This document shows, one piece after another, positions 37,105 to 45,687 of a DNA stretch of 64,000 nucleotides. Position 1 is the first letter of the stretch. Every line of letters starts with the position of its first letter. The translations under genes were made by a program, and so were the position numbers. The notes under the pieces were generated by a model. The model saw only the letters and a list, made by a program, of their open reading frames with translations. It was not told where the DNA came from and searched no databases. The DNA comes from Allochromatium humboldtianum (GTDB lineage Bacteria; Pseudomonadota; Gammaproteobacteria; Chromatiales; Chromatiaceae): positions 62,001-126,000 of the forward strand of contig NZ_JABZEO010000011.1 in the NCBI RefSeq assembly GCF_013385175.1. The letters run 5' to 3'.

Positions 37105-37674
37105 ATGAGACAGACCCGATTCACACGACTCTATGTCCTGTTCGCCATGCTTTGGGACACCTCGGTCCTGGCCGAGGACAGCCCCTTCATCCACGAGCCG
37201 GAACCCTTCACCCCGTCGAGCGTCAAGCCCGGAACGCCCTGGACCGAGGCGCTGACCCGGTTGCCCCCGCTGCCGGCCGACGCGGATCTGATCGAATTCA
37301 GACTCGACGGCTCCCAGGATTCGTTTCGCTATTTCATCGATGGTAAGCATCTGAGCGTCGGTCCCGATGAGGTGGTGCGCTATACCCTGGTTGCGCGCTC
37401 CGACACGGGCGCGCGCAATCTGTCCTTCGAGGGCATCCGCTGCACGCCTCAGGGCCAGTACCGGGTCTTCGCCTATGGCACTGGCAGCGGATTCACGCCC
37501 GTGAACGAGGACTGGCGGGAGATCGGTCCGGCCACCGAGCGCTATCGGGTCGAACTCCAGCGTCATCACTTCTGCATTCCGCGCGCCTTCAAGCCCCGCC
37601 CCGTCAAGGACATGAAACGCTCGCTCCAGGGGCACATCGCACCGCGCCAGAACAGCGGCTTCCTGCCGGACTGA
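37105..37674 (+). CDS. CNP1-like secreted protein
   Basis: A 189-aa protein with an N-terminal signal peptide (MRQTRFTRLYVLFAMLWDTS, cleavage likely after VLA). The mature part resembles the CNP1-like family: DGSQDSFRYFIDGKHLSVGPDEVVRY, ARNLSFEGIRC and WREIGP. Several in-frame Met codons exist; 37105 is chosen because it opens the signal peptide. The family is periplasmic in beta- and gammaproteobacteria, and its role is unknown. It stands alone between the AAA/nuclease gene (divergent) and the oligopeptidase gene. Confidence 0.75.
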   Translation: MRQTRFTRLYVLFAMLWDTSVLAEDSPFIHEPEPFTPSSVKPGTPWTEALTRLPPLPADADLIEFRLDGSQDSFRYFIDGKHLSVGPDEVVRYTLVARSDTGARNLSFEGIRCTPQGQYRVFAYGTGSGFTPVNEDWREIGPATERYRVELQRHHFCIPRAFKPRPVKDMKRSLQGHIAPRQNSGFLPD

Positions 37675-37824
37675 ATTCAATCACTCTGAGCCGCCTTGAA
37701 TGGCGGCTTGTAGCCGCGATCTTTTGTGGGTCGAACCCCAAGGCTTTATGATGACCGTCCGCCGACCACGCGCGCGGCGGTCGTCCACCGAACACTCGTC
37801 AACCGACCACGGATCACGCCATCC

Positions 37825-39867
37825 ATGTCCAATCCACTCATCGATCAAGCCGGTCTGCCGGCCTTCAATCTGATCCGTGCCGAGCACGTCGAGCCGGCCG
37901 TCGACGCCCGGCTGGCCGAGTGTCGTGAAGCGATCGAACGGCTGACGCGCGAGGTCGCGGTGCCGACCTGGGAGAACTTCGTCGAGCCGCTCGACGAGGT
38001 CGACGATCGCCTGAACCGCACCTGGTCGCCGGTCGGACACCTCAACGGCGTGCTCAACAGCGAGGCCCTGCGCGCGGCCTACAACGCCTGTCTGCCCAAA
38101 CTCAGCGAGTACGGCACCGAGGTCGGTCAGAACGAGGCGCTGTTCCAGGCCTATCGCGCCGTCGCAGCCCAGGAACATCTGGACGCGGCGCAACGCAAGC
38201 TGCTGGAGAACGCCCTGCGCGACTTCCATCTCTCGGGCGTGGATCTGCCAGCCGAGAAGAAAGCGCGCTACAAGGCGATCAGCCAGGAGCTGTCGCAACT
38301 GACCAGCAAGTATTCCGAGAACGTGCTGGACGCGACCAACGCCTGGAGCAAACACATCACGGACCAGACGCGGCTCACCGGCCTGCCCGAATCGGCGCTG
38401 GCGCTGGCGCGTCAGAACGCCGAACGTCAGGAACTGGACGGCTGGCTGTTCACGCTCGACATGCCCTATTACCTGCCGGTCATGACCTATGCCGACGACC
38501 GCGCGCTGCGTTTCGAGTTCTACCAAGCCTTCGGCACGCGCGCTTCGGATCAGGGACCGCACGCCGGACAATGGGACAACACCGAACTGATGGAACGCAT
38601 CCTGGCCCTGCGTCACGAGCTGGCCGGGCTGCTCGGATTCGCCAACTATGCCGAGCGCTCGCTGGCGACCAAGATGGCGCGCTCGCCTGACGCGGTGCTG
38701 GGCTTTCTCGACGATCTGGCCGCGCGCTCGGTCGGACAGGCACGGCGCGAGCTGGCCGAACTGGAGGCGTTCGCACGCGAACAGCACGGCGTCGAGCAGT
38801 TGGAGCCCTGGGACATCACCTATTACTCCGAGAAGCTGCGCGTCCATCGCTACCAGATCAGCCAGGAGGAACTGCGCCCCTACTTCCCGATCACGCGCGT
38901 CCTGCTCGGGCTGTTCGGCGTGGTCGAGCGACTGTTCGGCATCCACATCCAGGAAGCGCCGGCCTTCGAGACCTATCACCCGGACGTGCGCTTCTTCGAG
39001 ATCCGCGATCTGCTCACCGGCGAGCTGCGCGCGCAGTTCTATCTCGATCCCTTCGCGCGTCCGAACAAGCGCGGCGGCGCCTGGATGGACGTCTGCACCA
39101 ACCGGATGCACACCAGCCGTTGTGATCAGATCCCGGTCGCCTATCTGGTCTGCAACTTCACGCCGCCGGTCGGGGATCAACCGTCGCTGTTGACACACAA
39201 CGAGGTGGAGACCCTGTTCCACGAGTTCGGGCACGGGCTGCATCACATGCTCACGCGCGTCGACTATCCGGGCGTGGCCGGCATCAATGGGGTGCCCTGG
39301 GATGCGGTCGAGCTGCCGAGCCAGTTCATGGAGAACTGGTGCTGGGAGCGCGAGTCGCTGGATCTGTTCGCCGCGCACTGGGAGACCGGCGCACCCCTGC
39401 CCGAGGAACTCTATACGCGCATGATCGCAGCCAGGAACTTCCAGTCGGCGATGCAGATGGTGCGTCAACTGGAGTTCGCGCTGTTCGACTTCCGGATGCA
39501 TCGTGAATACGATCCCGAACGCGGCGGGCGCATCTACGAGATCCTCGAAGCCGTGCGCGATCAGGTCGCCGTGATCCGGCCGCCGGCCTTCCACCGCTTC
39601 GCGCATGGGTTTTCGCACATCTTCGCCGGCGGCTATGCGGCTGGGTATTACAGCTACAAATGGGCCGAAGTGCTCTCGGCGGATGCCTTCTCGCTGTTCG
39701 AGGAGCACGGCGTCTTCGATGCCGACACCGGGCGTTCCTTCCTGGAGAACATTCTGGAGAAGGGCGGATCGGAAGACGCCATGGCGCTGTTCGTCAAATT
39801 CCGTGGACGCGAGCCGACGACCGATGCGCTGCTGCGTCATTCGGGCATCGTCGCTGAAGCGGCTTAA
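37825..39867 (+). CDS. prlC: oligopeptidase A, M3 family
   Basis: A 680-aa zinc metallopeptidase of the M3A group. The HExxH motif is HEFGH at 466-470, and the third ligand Glu lies in the downstream ENWCWE segment. SNPLIDQAGLPAFNLIRAEHVEPAV at the start and YAAGYYSYKWAEVLSADAFS near the end are typical of OpdA/PrlC. It degrades short peptides and cleaved signal peptides in the cytoplasm. The start at 37825 fits the family; the frame extends 33 codons upstream without homology. It is followed 18 bp later by ubiD on the same strand. Confidence 0.96.
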   Translation: MSNPLIDQAGLPAFNLIRAEHVEPAVDARLAECREAIERLTREVAVPTWENFVEPLDEVDDRLNRTWSPVGHLNGVLNSEALRAAYNACLPKLSEYGTEVGQNEALFQAYRAVAAQEHLDAAQRKLLENALRDFHLSGVDLPAEKKARYKAISQELSQLTSKYSENVLDATNAWSKHITDQTRLTGLPESALALARQNAERQELDGWLFTLDMPYYLPVMTYADDRALRFEFYQAFGTRASDQGPHAGQWDNTELMERILALRHELAGLLGFANYAERSLATKMARSPDAVLGFLDDLAARSVGQARRELAELEAFAREQHGVEQLEPWDITYYSEKLRVHRYQISQEELRPYFPITRVLLGLFGVVERLFGIHIQEAPAFETYHPDVRFFEIRDLLTGELRAQFYLDPFARPNKRGGAWMDVCTNRMHTSRCDQIPVAYLVCNFTPPVGDQPSLLTHNEVETLFHEFGHGLHHMLTRVDYPGVAGINGVPWDAVELPSQFMENWCWERESLDLFAAHWETGAPLPEELYTRMIAARNFQSAMQMVRQLEFALFDFRMHREYDPERGGRIYEILEAVRDQVAVIRPPAFHRFAHGFSHIFAGGYAAGYYSYKWAEVLSADAFSLFEEHGVFDADTGRSFLENILEKGGSEDAMALFVKFRGREPTTDALLRHSGIVAEAA

Positions 39868-39885
39868 CAGGAGCCTCGAACCAGG

Positions 39886-41370
39886 ATGCAATACCGCGAT
39901 CTGCGCGACTTCATCGACCAGCTCGAACAGCGCGGCGAGCTGCACCGCGTCAGCGTCGAGGTCGATCCCTATCTTGAAATCACCGAGATCTGTGACCGCA
40001 CTCTGCGCGCGGGCGGTCCGGCACTGCTGTTCGAGCGGCCCAAGGGATCGCGGATTCCGCTGCTCGGCAATCTGTTCGGCACGCCCAAGCGGGTGGCGCT
40101 CGGCATGGGTGAGGAATCGGTCGAGGCGCTGCGCGAGGTCGGGCGGCTACTCGCCTTCCTCAAGGAGCCCGATCCGCCCAAGGGCATGAAACAGGCCTGG
40201 GAGACGCTGCCGATCTTCAAGAAGGTGCTCGACATGGCGCCCAAGGTGCGGCGCAATCCGGCCTGTCAGGAGGTCTCGCTGAGCGGTGCGGAGATCGATC
40301 TCGGCCGGCTGCCGATCCAGCACTGCTGGCCGGGGGATGCCGCGAAGCTCATCACCTGGGGGCTGGTCATCACGCGCGGGCCGGAGAAGTCGCGCCAGAA
40401 CCTGGGCATCTACCGGATGCAGGTGCTCGGACCCAACCGCGTCATCATGCGCTGGCTGTCGCATCGCGGCGGGGCGCTCGACTATCGCGACTGGCAACGC
40501 GCCAATCCCGGTCAGCCCTTCCCGGTCGCCGTGGCGCTGGGGGCCGATCCGGCGACCATCCTCGGCGCTGTGACGCCGGTGCCGGACACGCTGTCGGAAT
40601 ACGCCTTCGCCGGTCTGCTGCGCGGCAGCCGCACCGAGCTGGCGTCCTGTCTGGAATCCGATCTCCAGGTTCCGGCCAACGCCGAGATCGTGCTCGAAGG
40701 TCACATCTACCCGGACGACATGGCCCCAGAGGGACCGTTCGGCGACCACACCGGCTATTACAACGAGGTCGATTCCTTCCCGGTCTTCACCATCGAGCGG
40801 ATGACCCATCGGCGCAACCCCATCTATCACAGCACCTACACCGGCCGTCCGCCCGACGAACCAGCGGTGCTGGGCGTGGCGCTGAACGAGGTGTTCGTGC
40901 CGATCCTGCGCAAGCAGTTCCCCGAGATCCAGGATTTCTATCTGCCGCCCGAGGGCTGTTCCTACCGGCTTGCGGTGGTCAGCATCCGCAAGCAGTATCC
41001 TGGACATGCCAAGCGGGTGATGATGGGTGTGTGGTCGTTCCTGCGCCAGTTCATGTACACCAAGTTCGTGATCGTGGTCGACGAGGACGTGAACACGCGC
41101 GACTGGACCGATGTCATCTGGGCCATGACCACGCGCATGGACCCGGCACGCGATACGCTGATGATCGAGAACACGCCGATCGACTATCTGGACTTCGCCT
41201 CGCCCGTGTCCGGGCTAGGCTCGAAGATCGGCTTCGACGCCACCAACAAGTGGCCTGGGGAGACGACACGCGAATGGGGACAGCCGATCCGCATGGACGA
41301 AGGCGTCCGCGAACGGGTCGACCGGATCTGGGGAGACTTGGGGATAAAGCTCGAACCGCGCCAACACTGA
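39886..41370 (+). CDS. ubiD: UbiD, 4-hydroxy-3-polyprenylbenzoate decarboxylase
   Basis: A 494-aa UbiD-family decarboxylase of ubiquinone synthesis, dependent on prenylated FMN made by Ubi[52 protein letters not shown] and [14 protein letters not shown] are family landmarks around the cofactor site. AGGAG precedes the ATG. It is probably co-transcribed with the oligopeptidase gene. Its stop codon lies in the loop of a terminator-like hairpin. Ubiquinone is consistent with a purple bacterium. Confidence 0.96.
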   Translation: MQYRDLRDFIDQLEQRGELHRVSVEVDPYLEITEICDRTLRAGGPALLFERPKGSRIPLLGNLFGTPKRVALGMGEESVEALREVGRLLAFLKEPDPPKGMKQAWETLPIFKKVLDMAPKVRRNPACQEVSLSGAEIDLGRLPIQHCWPGDAAKLITWGLVITRGPEKSRQNLGIYRMQVLGPNRVIMRWLSHRGGALDYRDWQRANPGQPFPVAVALGADPATILGAVTPVPDTLSEYAFAGLLRGSRTELASCLESDLQVPANAEIVLEGHIYPDDMAPEGPFGDHTGYYNEVDSFPVFTIERMTHRRNPIYHSTYTGRPPDEPAVLGVALNEVFVPILRKQFPEIQDFYLPPEGCSYRLAVVSIRKQYPGHAKRVMMGVWSFLRQFMYTKFVIVVDEDVNTRDWTDVIWAMTTRMDPARDTLMIENTPIDYLDFASPVSGLGSKIGFDATNKWPGETTREWGQPIRMDEGVRERVDRIWGDLGIKLEPRQH

Positions 41371-41381
41371 CGCGGTTCGAG
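41350..41381. terminator. hairpin between convergent ubiD and RRM genes
   Basis: A perfect 11-bp stem (CTCGAACCGCG and its complement) with a 10-nt loop that contains the ubiD stop codon. It lies between the convergent ends of ubiD and the RRM gene. No T-tract is present on either side, so termination would need help. Confidence 0.55.
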
Positions 41382-41386
41382 GTCGA

Positions 41387-41665
41387 TCAGTAGCGGCCGC
41401 CGCCGCCCCCACGGGGACGCTCGGCGCGCGGTCTGGCTTCGTTGACGGTCAGTTTGCGGCCCTTCATCTCGGTTTCGTTCAGGGCCTTGATGGCCGCGTC
41501 GGCCTCGGAGTTGTTGGGCATGTCGACGAAGCCGAATCCCTTCGACTGACCCGAGAACTTGTCCTTGATCACCTCGGCGGAAGCCAGTTCACCGAACTGA
41601 CCGAAGATGTTCCGCAACTCGTCGTCGTTCACGCTATAGGGCAGATTGCCTACGTAGATCCTCAT
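41387..41665 (-). CDS. RNA-binding protein with a single RRM
   Basis: A 92-aa protein with one RNA recognition motif. RNP2 is IYVGNL (residues 3-8) and RNP1 is KGFGFVDM (about 42-49). A Gly/Arg-rich tail (RPRGGGGGRY) completes the glycine-rich RRM type known as Rbp in cyanobacteria and proteobacteria. These small proteins bind RNA and are often cold-induced. The 220 bp upstream hold inverted repeats that could form a structured leader. The gene converges on ubiD. Confidence 0.95.
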   Translation of the reverse strand: MRIYVGNLPYSVNDDELRNIFGQFGELASAEVIKDKFSGQSKGFGFVDMPNNSEADAAIKALNETEMKGRKLTVNEARPRAERPRGGGGGRY

Positions 41666-41689
41666 CGCTGCTGTCTCTCGCGCTCATCA

Positions 41690-41820
41690 TGTGTGTCGAT
41701 CGATCGATACCGCCGCGGGCCGACACACAAGCCGCCGCGACAGCCATGGAAACACGCCGACTCAGCTGACAGCATTGGAACCCTGGACTTAGCCGCCAAT
41801 CGCCGTTTCGGCGGAAGCTA
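41690..41820 (-). promoter_or_regulatory. structured leader region upstream of the RRM gene
   Basis: Two inverted repeats lie in the 220-bp gap upstream of the RRM start: a TGTGTCG/CGACACA pair around 41691-41717, and TAGCCGCC with a bulged complement at 41790-41820. Neither has a T-tract. They may form leader structure of the RRM mRNA or end the upstream epimerase transcript. No protein gene is seen in this gap. Confidence 0.35.
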
Positions 41821-41886
41821 GTGGATGCGCGTCCTTGCGTCAACCATGGCACGCTAAAAAACCGCATTTTTCGCAAGGCCAATCGC

Positions 41887-42753
41887 TCAACCGAGTGCCT
41901 GTGCCAGCCCTTCGGCCAGGGTCGGGTAGCGCAGCTCGACACCCAGTTCCTCGCGCAGACGGCGATTGGACAGGCGGCGCGACTCACTCATATAGCCCAT
42001 CATGCCCTCGGACAGATGGGCGGACGCCTCGGCCATGGATACGAGCGGCGGCGGCGCTAGACCGGCGGCTTCGGCGAGCTGCATGAAATACTCGGTCATG
42101 GTGCTCGGATGACCGTCGCTGACATTGAAGATGTCGCCATCGCGCCCGTGTTCCATGGCCGCGACACAGATCGCGACCAGATCATCGACATGGATACGGT
42201 TGCTGTAGGGCGCCTCCTCGGGGCGCACCAGAGGCAGACCGCGCCGCAGACGCTCCAGCGGCAGGCGTCCAGGCCCGTAGATGCCGGCGACCCGCAGCAC
42301 GATCAGCTCACCGCCGTGGTCGCGACTCCAGCGGCGTAGCTGCTCCTCGGCATCCAGGCGACGGAGCGAGCGGTCGAGGGTCGGGCGCGTCGGCCAGTCC
42401 TCGTCGACCCAGGCGCCGTCACAGTCGCCATAGACGCCCGTGGTACTGATGTAGACTAGGCGTCGTGGATGACCAGCCTGGTCGAAGGAGGCGATCAGGC
42501 GGCGCGTGTGGAGATCGTCGGTTCCGTGCGCCGGCGGCGGCGCCAGATGGAACAGACGCACGCCGGCGAGCGAACAGGGCATGGGATCGGTCCCGGCCAG
42601 ATCATGGCGCATGGCCGGGATGCCGGCGGCGGCCAGACGCTCCAGCCCGTCCCGACTCCGCACCAGACCGATGACGGATTCGCCTTCATCGAGGTATTGG
42701 CGCGCCAAGCGTTCGCCTACATATCCACAGCCTGCAATCAGGATATCCCGCAT
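41887..42753 (-). CDS. NAD(P)-dependent epimerase/dehydratase-like SDR (YeeZ type)
   Basis: A 288-aa extended-type SDR. The Rossmann start is ILIAGCGYVGERLARQY (GxGxxG). VYISTTGVYGD precedes LRVAGIYGPGR, a pattern of YeeZ-like proteins; the classical YxxxK is not obvious, since the Tyr is followed by GDCDG. RIHVDDLVAICVAAM and FNVSDGHPSTMTEYF are typical. The substrate is unknown. The ATG lies only 15 bp from the ATG of the divergent ferredoxin gene. Confidence 0.82.
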   Translation of the reverse strand: MRDILIAGCGYVGERLARQYLDEGESVIGLVRSRDGLERLAAAGIPAMRHDLAGTDPMPCSLAGVRLFHLAPPPAHGTDDLHTRRLIASFDQAGHPRRLVYISTTGVYGDCDGAWVDEDWPTRPTLDRSLRRLDAEEQLRRWSRDHGGELIVLRVAGIYGPGRLPLERLRRGLPLVRPEEAPYSNRIHVDDLVAICVAAMEHGRDGDIFNVSDGHPSTMTEYFMQLAEAAGLAPPPLVSMAEASAHLSEGMMGYMSESRRLSNRRLREELGVELRYPTLAEGLAQALG

Positions 42754-42768
42754 GAGTTCGCTTCCGTT

Positions 42769-43056
42769 ATGAGTTTCAAGATCGAGATTTTACCCGATGG
42801 CCCGAGCTTCGAGGCCAATCCCGGCGAGACCCTGCTCCGGGCCGCACTGCGTCAGGACGTCGAGCTGCCCAACGGCTGTCGCGGCGGCCATTGCGGCGCC
42901 TGCGCGATCACGCTCAAGAGCGGCTTCATTCACTATCCCAGCGGGCAGATCGAGGCGCTGCATGGGCGACCGGCCGGTACCTGCCTGACCTGTCAGGCGG
43001 TGGCGCACTCGGACTTGACCATCGAGCTGGCGCCGCCGCCGACACGGACGCTCTGA
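42769..43056 (+). CDS. [2Fe-2S] ferredoxin, plant type
   Basis: A 95-aa ferredoxin. The cluster motif is NGCRGGHCGACAITL (C-x4-C-x2-C) with the fourth ligand in GTCLTC. The N-terminal FKIEILPDGPSFEANPGETLLRAAL closely resembles the ferredoxin domain of AscD/CDP-6-deoxyglucoseen reductase-like enzymes, but no reductase domain follows. It starts 15 bp from the divergent SDR gene, so its promoter must lie within that gene. Cytoplasmic; redox partner not evident. Confidence 0.92.
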   Translation: MSFKIEILPDGPSFEANPGETLLRAALRQDVELPNGCRGGHCGACAITLKSGFIHYPSGQIEALHGRPAGTCLTCQAVAHSDLTIELAPPPTRTL

Positions 43057-43236
43057 GCGCGCTAGCCAGAAGACCGGCGACTTCGGCATACTGAGTCCCG
43101 GCGCGCGGCGGTGTCGCGACGGACCGCGCAATCCTGGCGCATTCACCAACCGGTCATGCCTCGCGACACCCTGCCTCAGCGCGCTGCCTCCGCTCACCCT
43201 GTGGGATACCGCGCCAATATTGGAGCCGATCGACTG

Positions 43237-43860
43237 ATGTACCCCTTCGTGCGTGCCCTGCTCGCTGCCCTGCTCGCCGTGCTCATGACGGCCTGCGCCA
43301 CCACCGGCCCGGTTTCTTCGGTCTGGACGCCGCCGAACCAAGCGCCCAGACACTATGAACGGCTGGTGGTCTTCGGCGTGACCAACAATCCCAAGGTGCG
43401 GCGCGCCTATGAGGACAACTTCGTCAAGCAGCTCCAGACGCTTGGCGTCACGGCCACGGCCGGACATGAGCTGGTCTCGGATCGCAATCTCGGTCGACTG
43501 ACGCGGCTGACCGAGGGCTATGCGAAGGTCAAGGCCGATGGCGTCCTCATCACCCATCTGGTGGCCGATGAAACGCCCGGCGCCCGGCCGGCGGCGCGGA
43601 TCGGCTCGGTTCCCGATCACTACCGCCATCTGGTCGGCTATTTCAGCCAGGTCTACGAGGAAGTCTGCGCGCCGGGCTATTACAGCGATCTCGAATCACT
43701 GCGGCTCGAAACCAATCTCTACGACGCCAAGCAGGAGCGGCTGGTCTGGTCCGGTCGCTCACAGCCGCTCGATCCAAGCTCGGAGCGCACCACCATCAGT
43801 CAGGTGATCGAGGAGATCGTCGCTCAGATGCAGCGGGATGGTTTTTTGCCAAGCCGTTGA
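43237..43860 (+). CDS. predicted lipoprotein of unknown function
   Basis: A 207-aa protein with signal peptide MYPFVRALLAALLAVLMTAC; the lipobox MTAC gives lipidated Cys20. The mature part has alternating alpha/beta sequence such as YERLVVFGVTNNPKVRRAYED and ADGVLITHLVADE, and I do not recognise its family. The start at 43237 follows TGGAG. Its last 65 bp overlap the 3' end of the convergent AAA/nuclease gene, copy 2. It is probably an outer- or inner-membrane lipoprotein facing the periplasm. Confidence 0.75.
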   Translation: MYPFVRALLAALLAVLMTACATTGPVSSVWTPPNQAPRHYERLVVFGVTNNPKVRRAYEDNFVKQLQTLGVTATAGHELVSDRNLGRLTRLTEGYAKVKADGVLITHLVADETPGARPAARIGSVPDHYRHLVGYFSQVYEEVCAPGYYSDLESLRLETNLYDAKQERLVWSGRSQPLDPSSERTTISQVIEEIVAQMQRDGFLPSR

Positions 43861-45634
43861 GCGGCAACATCCGCCACACAACACGCTCAAGGCCAAGTGC
43901 AACCACGGCAAAAGCGTGCAGTTCCGTGAGGCCATGGCGCTCTTTCAAGGTGGCGCCATAGGCGTGCGCCTGAGCCTCGGCCTCGTCGAGCTTCCTCGCC
44001 ACGGGCGCCAGCTCGGCCAGCGCCTCGCGTGACCGTTCACGCACCTGCTCGCCGGTCAGACCCAGCTCCTTCAGGCTCAGATATTTGAACTCCAGCAGCA
44101 GATCCAGCACCTGGAAGCGACGCTTGTCCGGGCGCACGATCAACGCCAGGTCGACATATCCGCGCCCGGTCTCCAGCTCGGAGACGGCCATGTAGAGCCG
44201 ATCGTCGAACAGCAGGGTCAGAAAGGCGAATTTGACCAACAGCTCATTGGTCCAGCGATAGTCGCGATTGGAGAGCACCCGGAAGTAACGCTGTTCGATC
44301 AGCTCGGCCAGCGGAACCAGATCGCCCCGTTGCCCCAGAGCGCGCGTCGCCTCGGGCAGCTCACGCGCACTCTCGGTCAACGGCAGCCAGCGTTCGCGTA
44401 GTCGCTCGACATAGAGTCCGCGCGCCACCAGATTGGGGATGCGCAATCGACACTCATCGAAGGACGTCAACCCCGCCAGCGTCAGGATGCCGAAGAAATA
44501 GAGCAGCGAGGCCATGAACGGCTCATCCTTCACCGCCGCCAGCACATCGGCCACCCCGAAGCGCTGCACCAGTTCCGGCACCAGTACCTGATCCTCGCCG
44601 CTCAGCGCCTCGACCAGCAGTTCCTCGCCGCCGGACAACTGCGCGATATAGATCAGCTTGTTGCGGTCCATCGCCAGATTCTCATCCAGCATCCGACGCG
44701 GATACCGCCCCTGATGCGCCAGCGCCTTGAGAAAATACAGGCTCAGGGTCGGATTGTAGAGGCTCTCCGTGGCGTCCTCGCTGAACCGATAGCCGTTGTA
44801 GAAGGTGCGCATGGTCGCCAGCGCATCATCCGCCGACCAGTCGCCGCCCTCCCCTGCCAGTTGCCGCAGCACGGCCGAGACCTCGGACTCAGTGAAGCCG
44901 CACAGATCATTGAACTGGGGCAACAGATAGATGTCTTCGCCGACGTTGTAGCCGCTCGTCATGTCGCTGAGCACGATCGGCGAGACGCCGGTGATGAACA
45001 CTCGATCCACGCCCAGTCCACCGGCCCCCGCCTTGACCGCCTTGAACACGCTCTTGAACAGCCCTTCACCCTGCAATAGGGTCTGGTAGCGATCCTGACT
45101 GCCGGGACGATCCGCCATCATCACTTCGTTGGCGAAGTTGTCGTACTCGTCGATCAGCAGATAGAGCCGGTGCGGGGTCGCGCGCACGGCACCCAGCACG
45201 GACTGGAAGGAGGCCAGCGCATCACCGGGATGAAGCTGGATCTCGCGCGTCCAGTGATCCTGATAGTCGGCGACGAACCGAGTGAGACAACCGTTGAGAT
45301 AGCGATGCAGGGCCGCTTCGATGTCGGCGATCTCGCCATAGGCGGGGATCAGCGAGAAGTCCCATTTGAGGACGAAATACTGATTGCGCAGCGGCGTGGG
45401 ATTGCGCCCCACGGCCAGCGAGCCGAACAGCGCCTCGAACCGGTCGGCGCGATTGAGATCGTAGTAGTGCTCCAGCATCGACAGCAGCAGGCTCTTGCCG
45501 AAGCGGCGCGGGCGCAGGAAGATCAGTTGCCGTCCACTGTCTTCCAGTGCCGCGAGGCGATCGGTGCGATCCTGATACCAGTATCCATGCTCGATCAGGG
45601 TGCCGAAATCACTCAGGCCATAGGGAAATTGCAT
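43796..45634 (-). CDS. AAA-ATPase-like protein with C-terminal PD-(D/E)XK nuclease domain, copy 2
   Basis: A 612-aa paralog of the protein encoded at 35137-36900, very similar along its length: GLSDFGTLIEHGYWYQDRT, Walker A RPRRFGKS (41-48), Walker B LYLLIDEYD, and the nuclease-like GYVDLAL and LLLEFKYLSL. It differs at the end, where about 20 extra residues (NGLAKNHPAASERRSPRSPD) are encoded by sequence overlapping the convergent lipoprotein gene. The start at 45634 (MQFPYGLSDF) is preferred over a GTG three codons earlier, with GGAGG upstream. The function of the family is unknown. It lies just downstream of hemD. Confidence 0.88.
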   Translation of the reverse strand: MQFPYGLSDFGTLIEHGYWYQDRTDRLAALEDSGRQLIFLRPRRFGKSLLLSMLEHYYDLNRADRFEALFGSLAVGRNPTPLRNQYFVLKWDFSLIPAYGEIADIEAALHRYLNGCLTRFVADYQDHWTREIQLHPGDALASFQSVLGAVRATPHRLYLLIDEYDNFANEVMMADRPGSQDRYQTLLQGEGLFKSVFKAVKAGAGGLGVDRVFITGVSPIVLSDMTSGYNVGEDIYLLPQFNDLCGFTESEVSAVLRQLAGEGGDWSADDALATMRTFYNGYRFSEDATESLYNPTLSLYFLKALAHQGRYPRRMLDENLAMDRNKLIYIAQLSGGEELLVEALSGEDQVLVPELVQRFGVADVLAAVKDEPFMASLLYFFGILTLAGLTSFDECRLRIPNLVARGLYVERLRERWLPLTESARELPEATRALGQRGDLVPLAELIEQRYFRVLSNRDYRWTNELLVKFAFLTLLFDDRLYMAVSELETGRGYVDLALIVRPDKRRFQVLDLLLEFKYLSLKELGLTGEQVRERSREALAELAPVARKLDEAEAQAHAYGATLKERHGLTELHAFAVVALGLERVVWRMLPLNGLAKNHPAASERRSPRSPD

Positions 45635-45687
45635 GGATTGCACAGCCTCCCCAGCTTGAAGGACAGGTTTTTTTGCGCACTACAGGG

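Noticed and set aside
35120-45634. The segment between the two AAA/nuclease copies as a composite mobile element
   Set aside because: The copies are in the same orientation, but the genes between them (oligopeptidase A, ubiD, RRM) are ordinary core genes with host-like composition. No terminal repeats were found.
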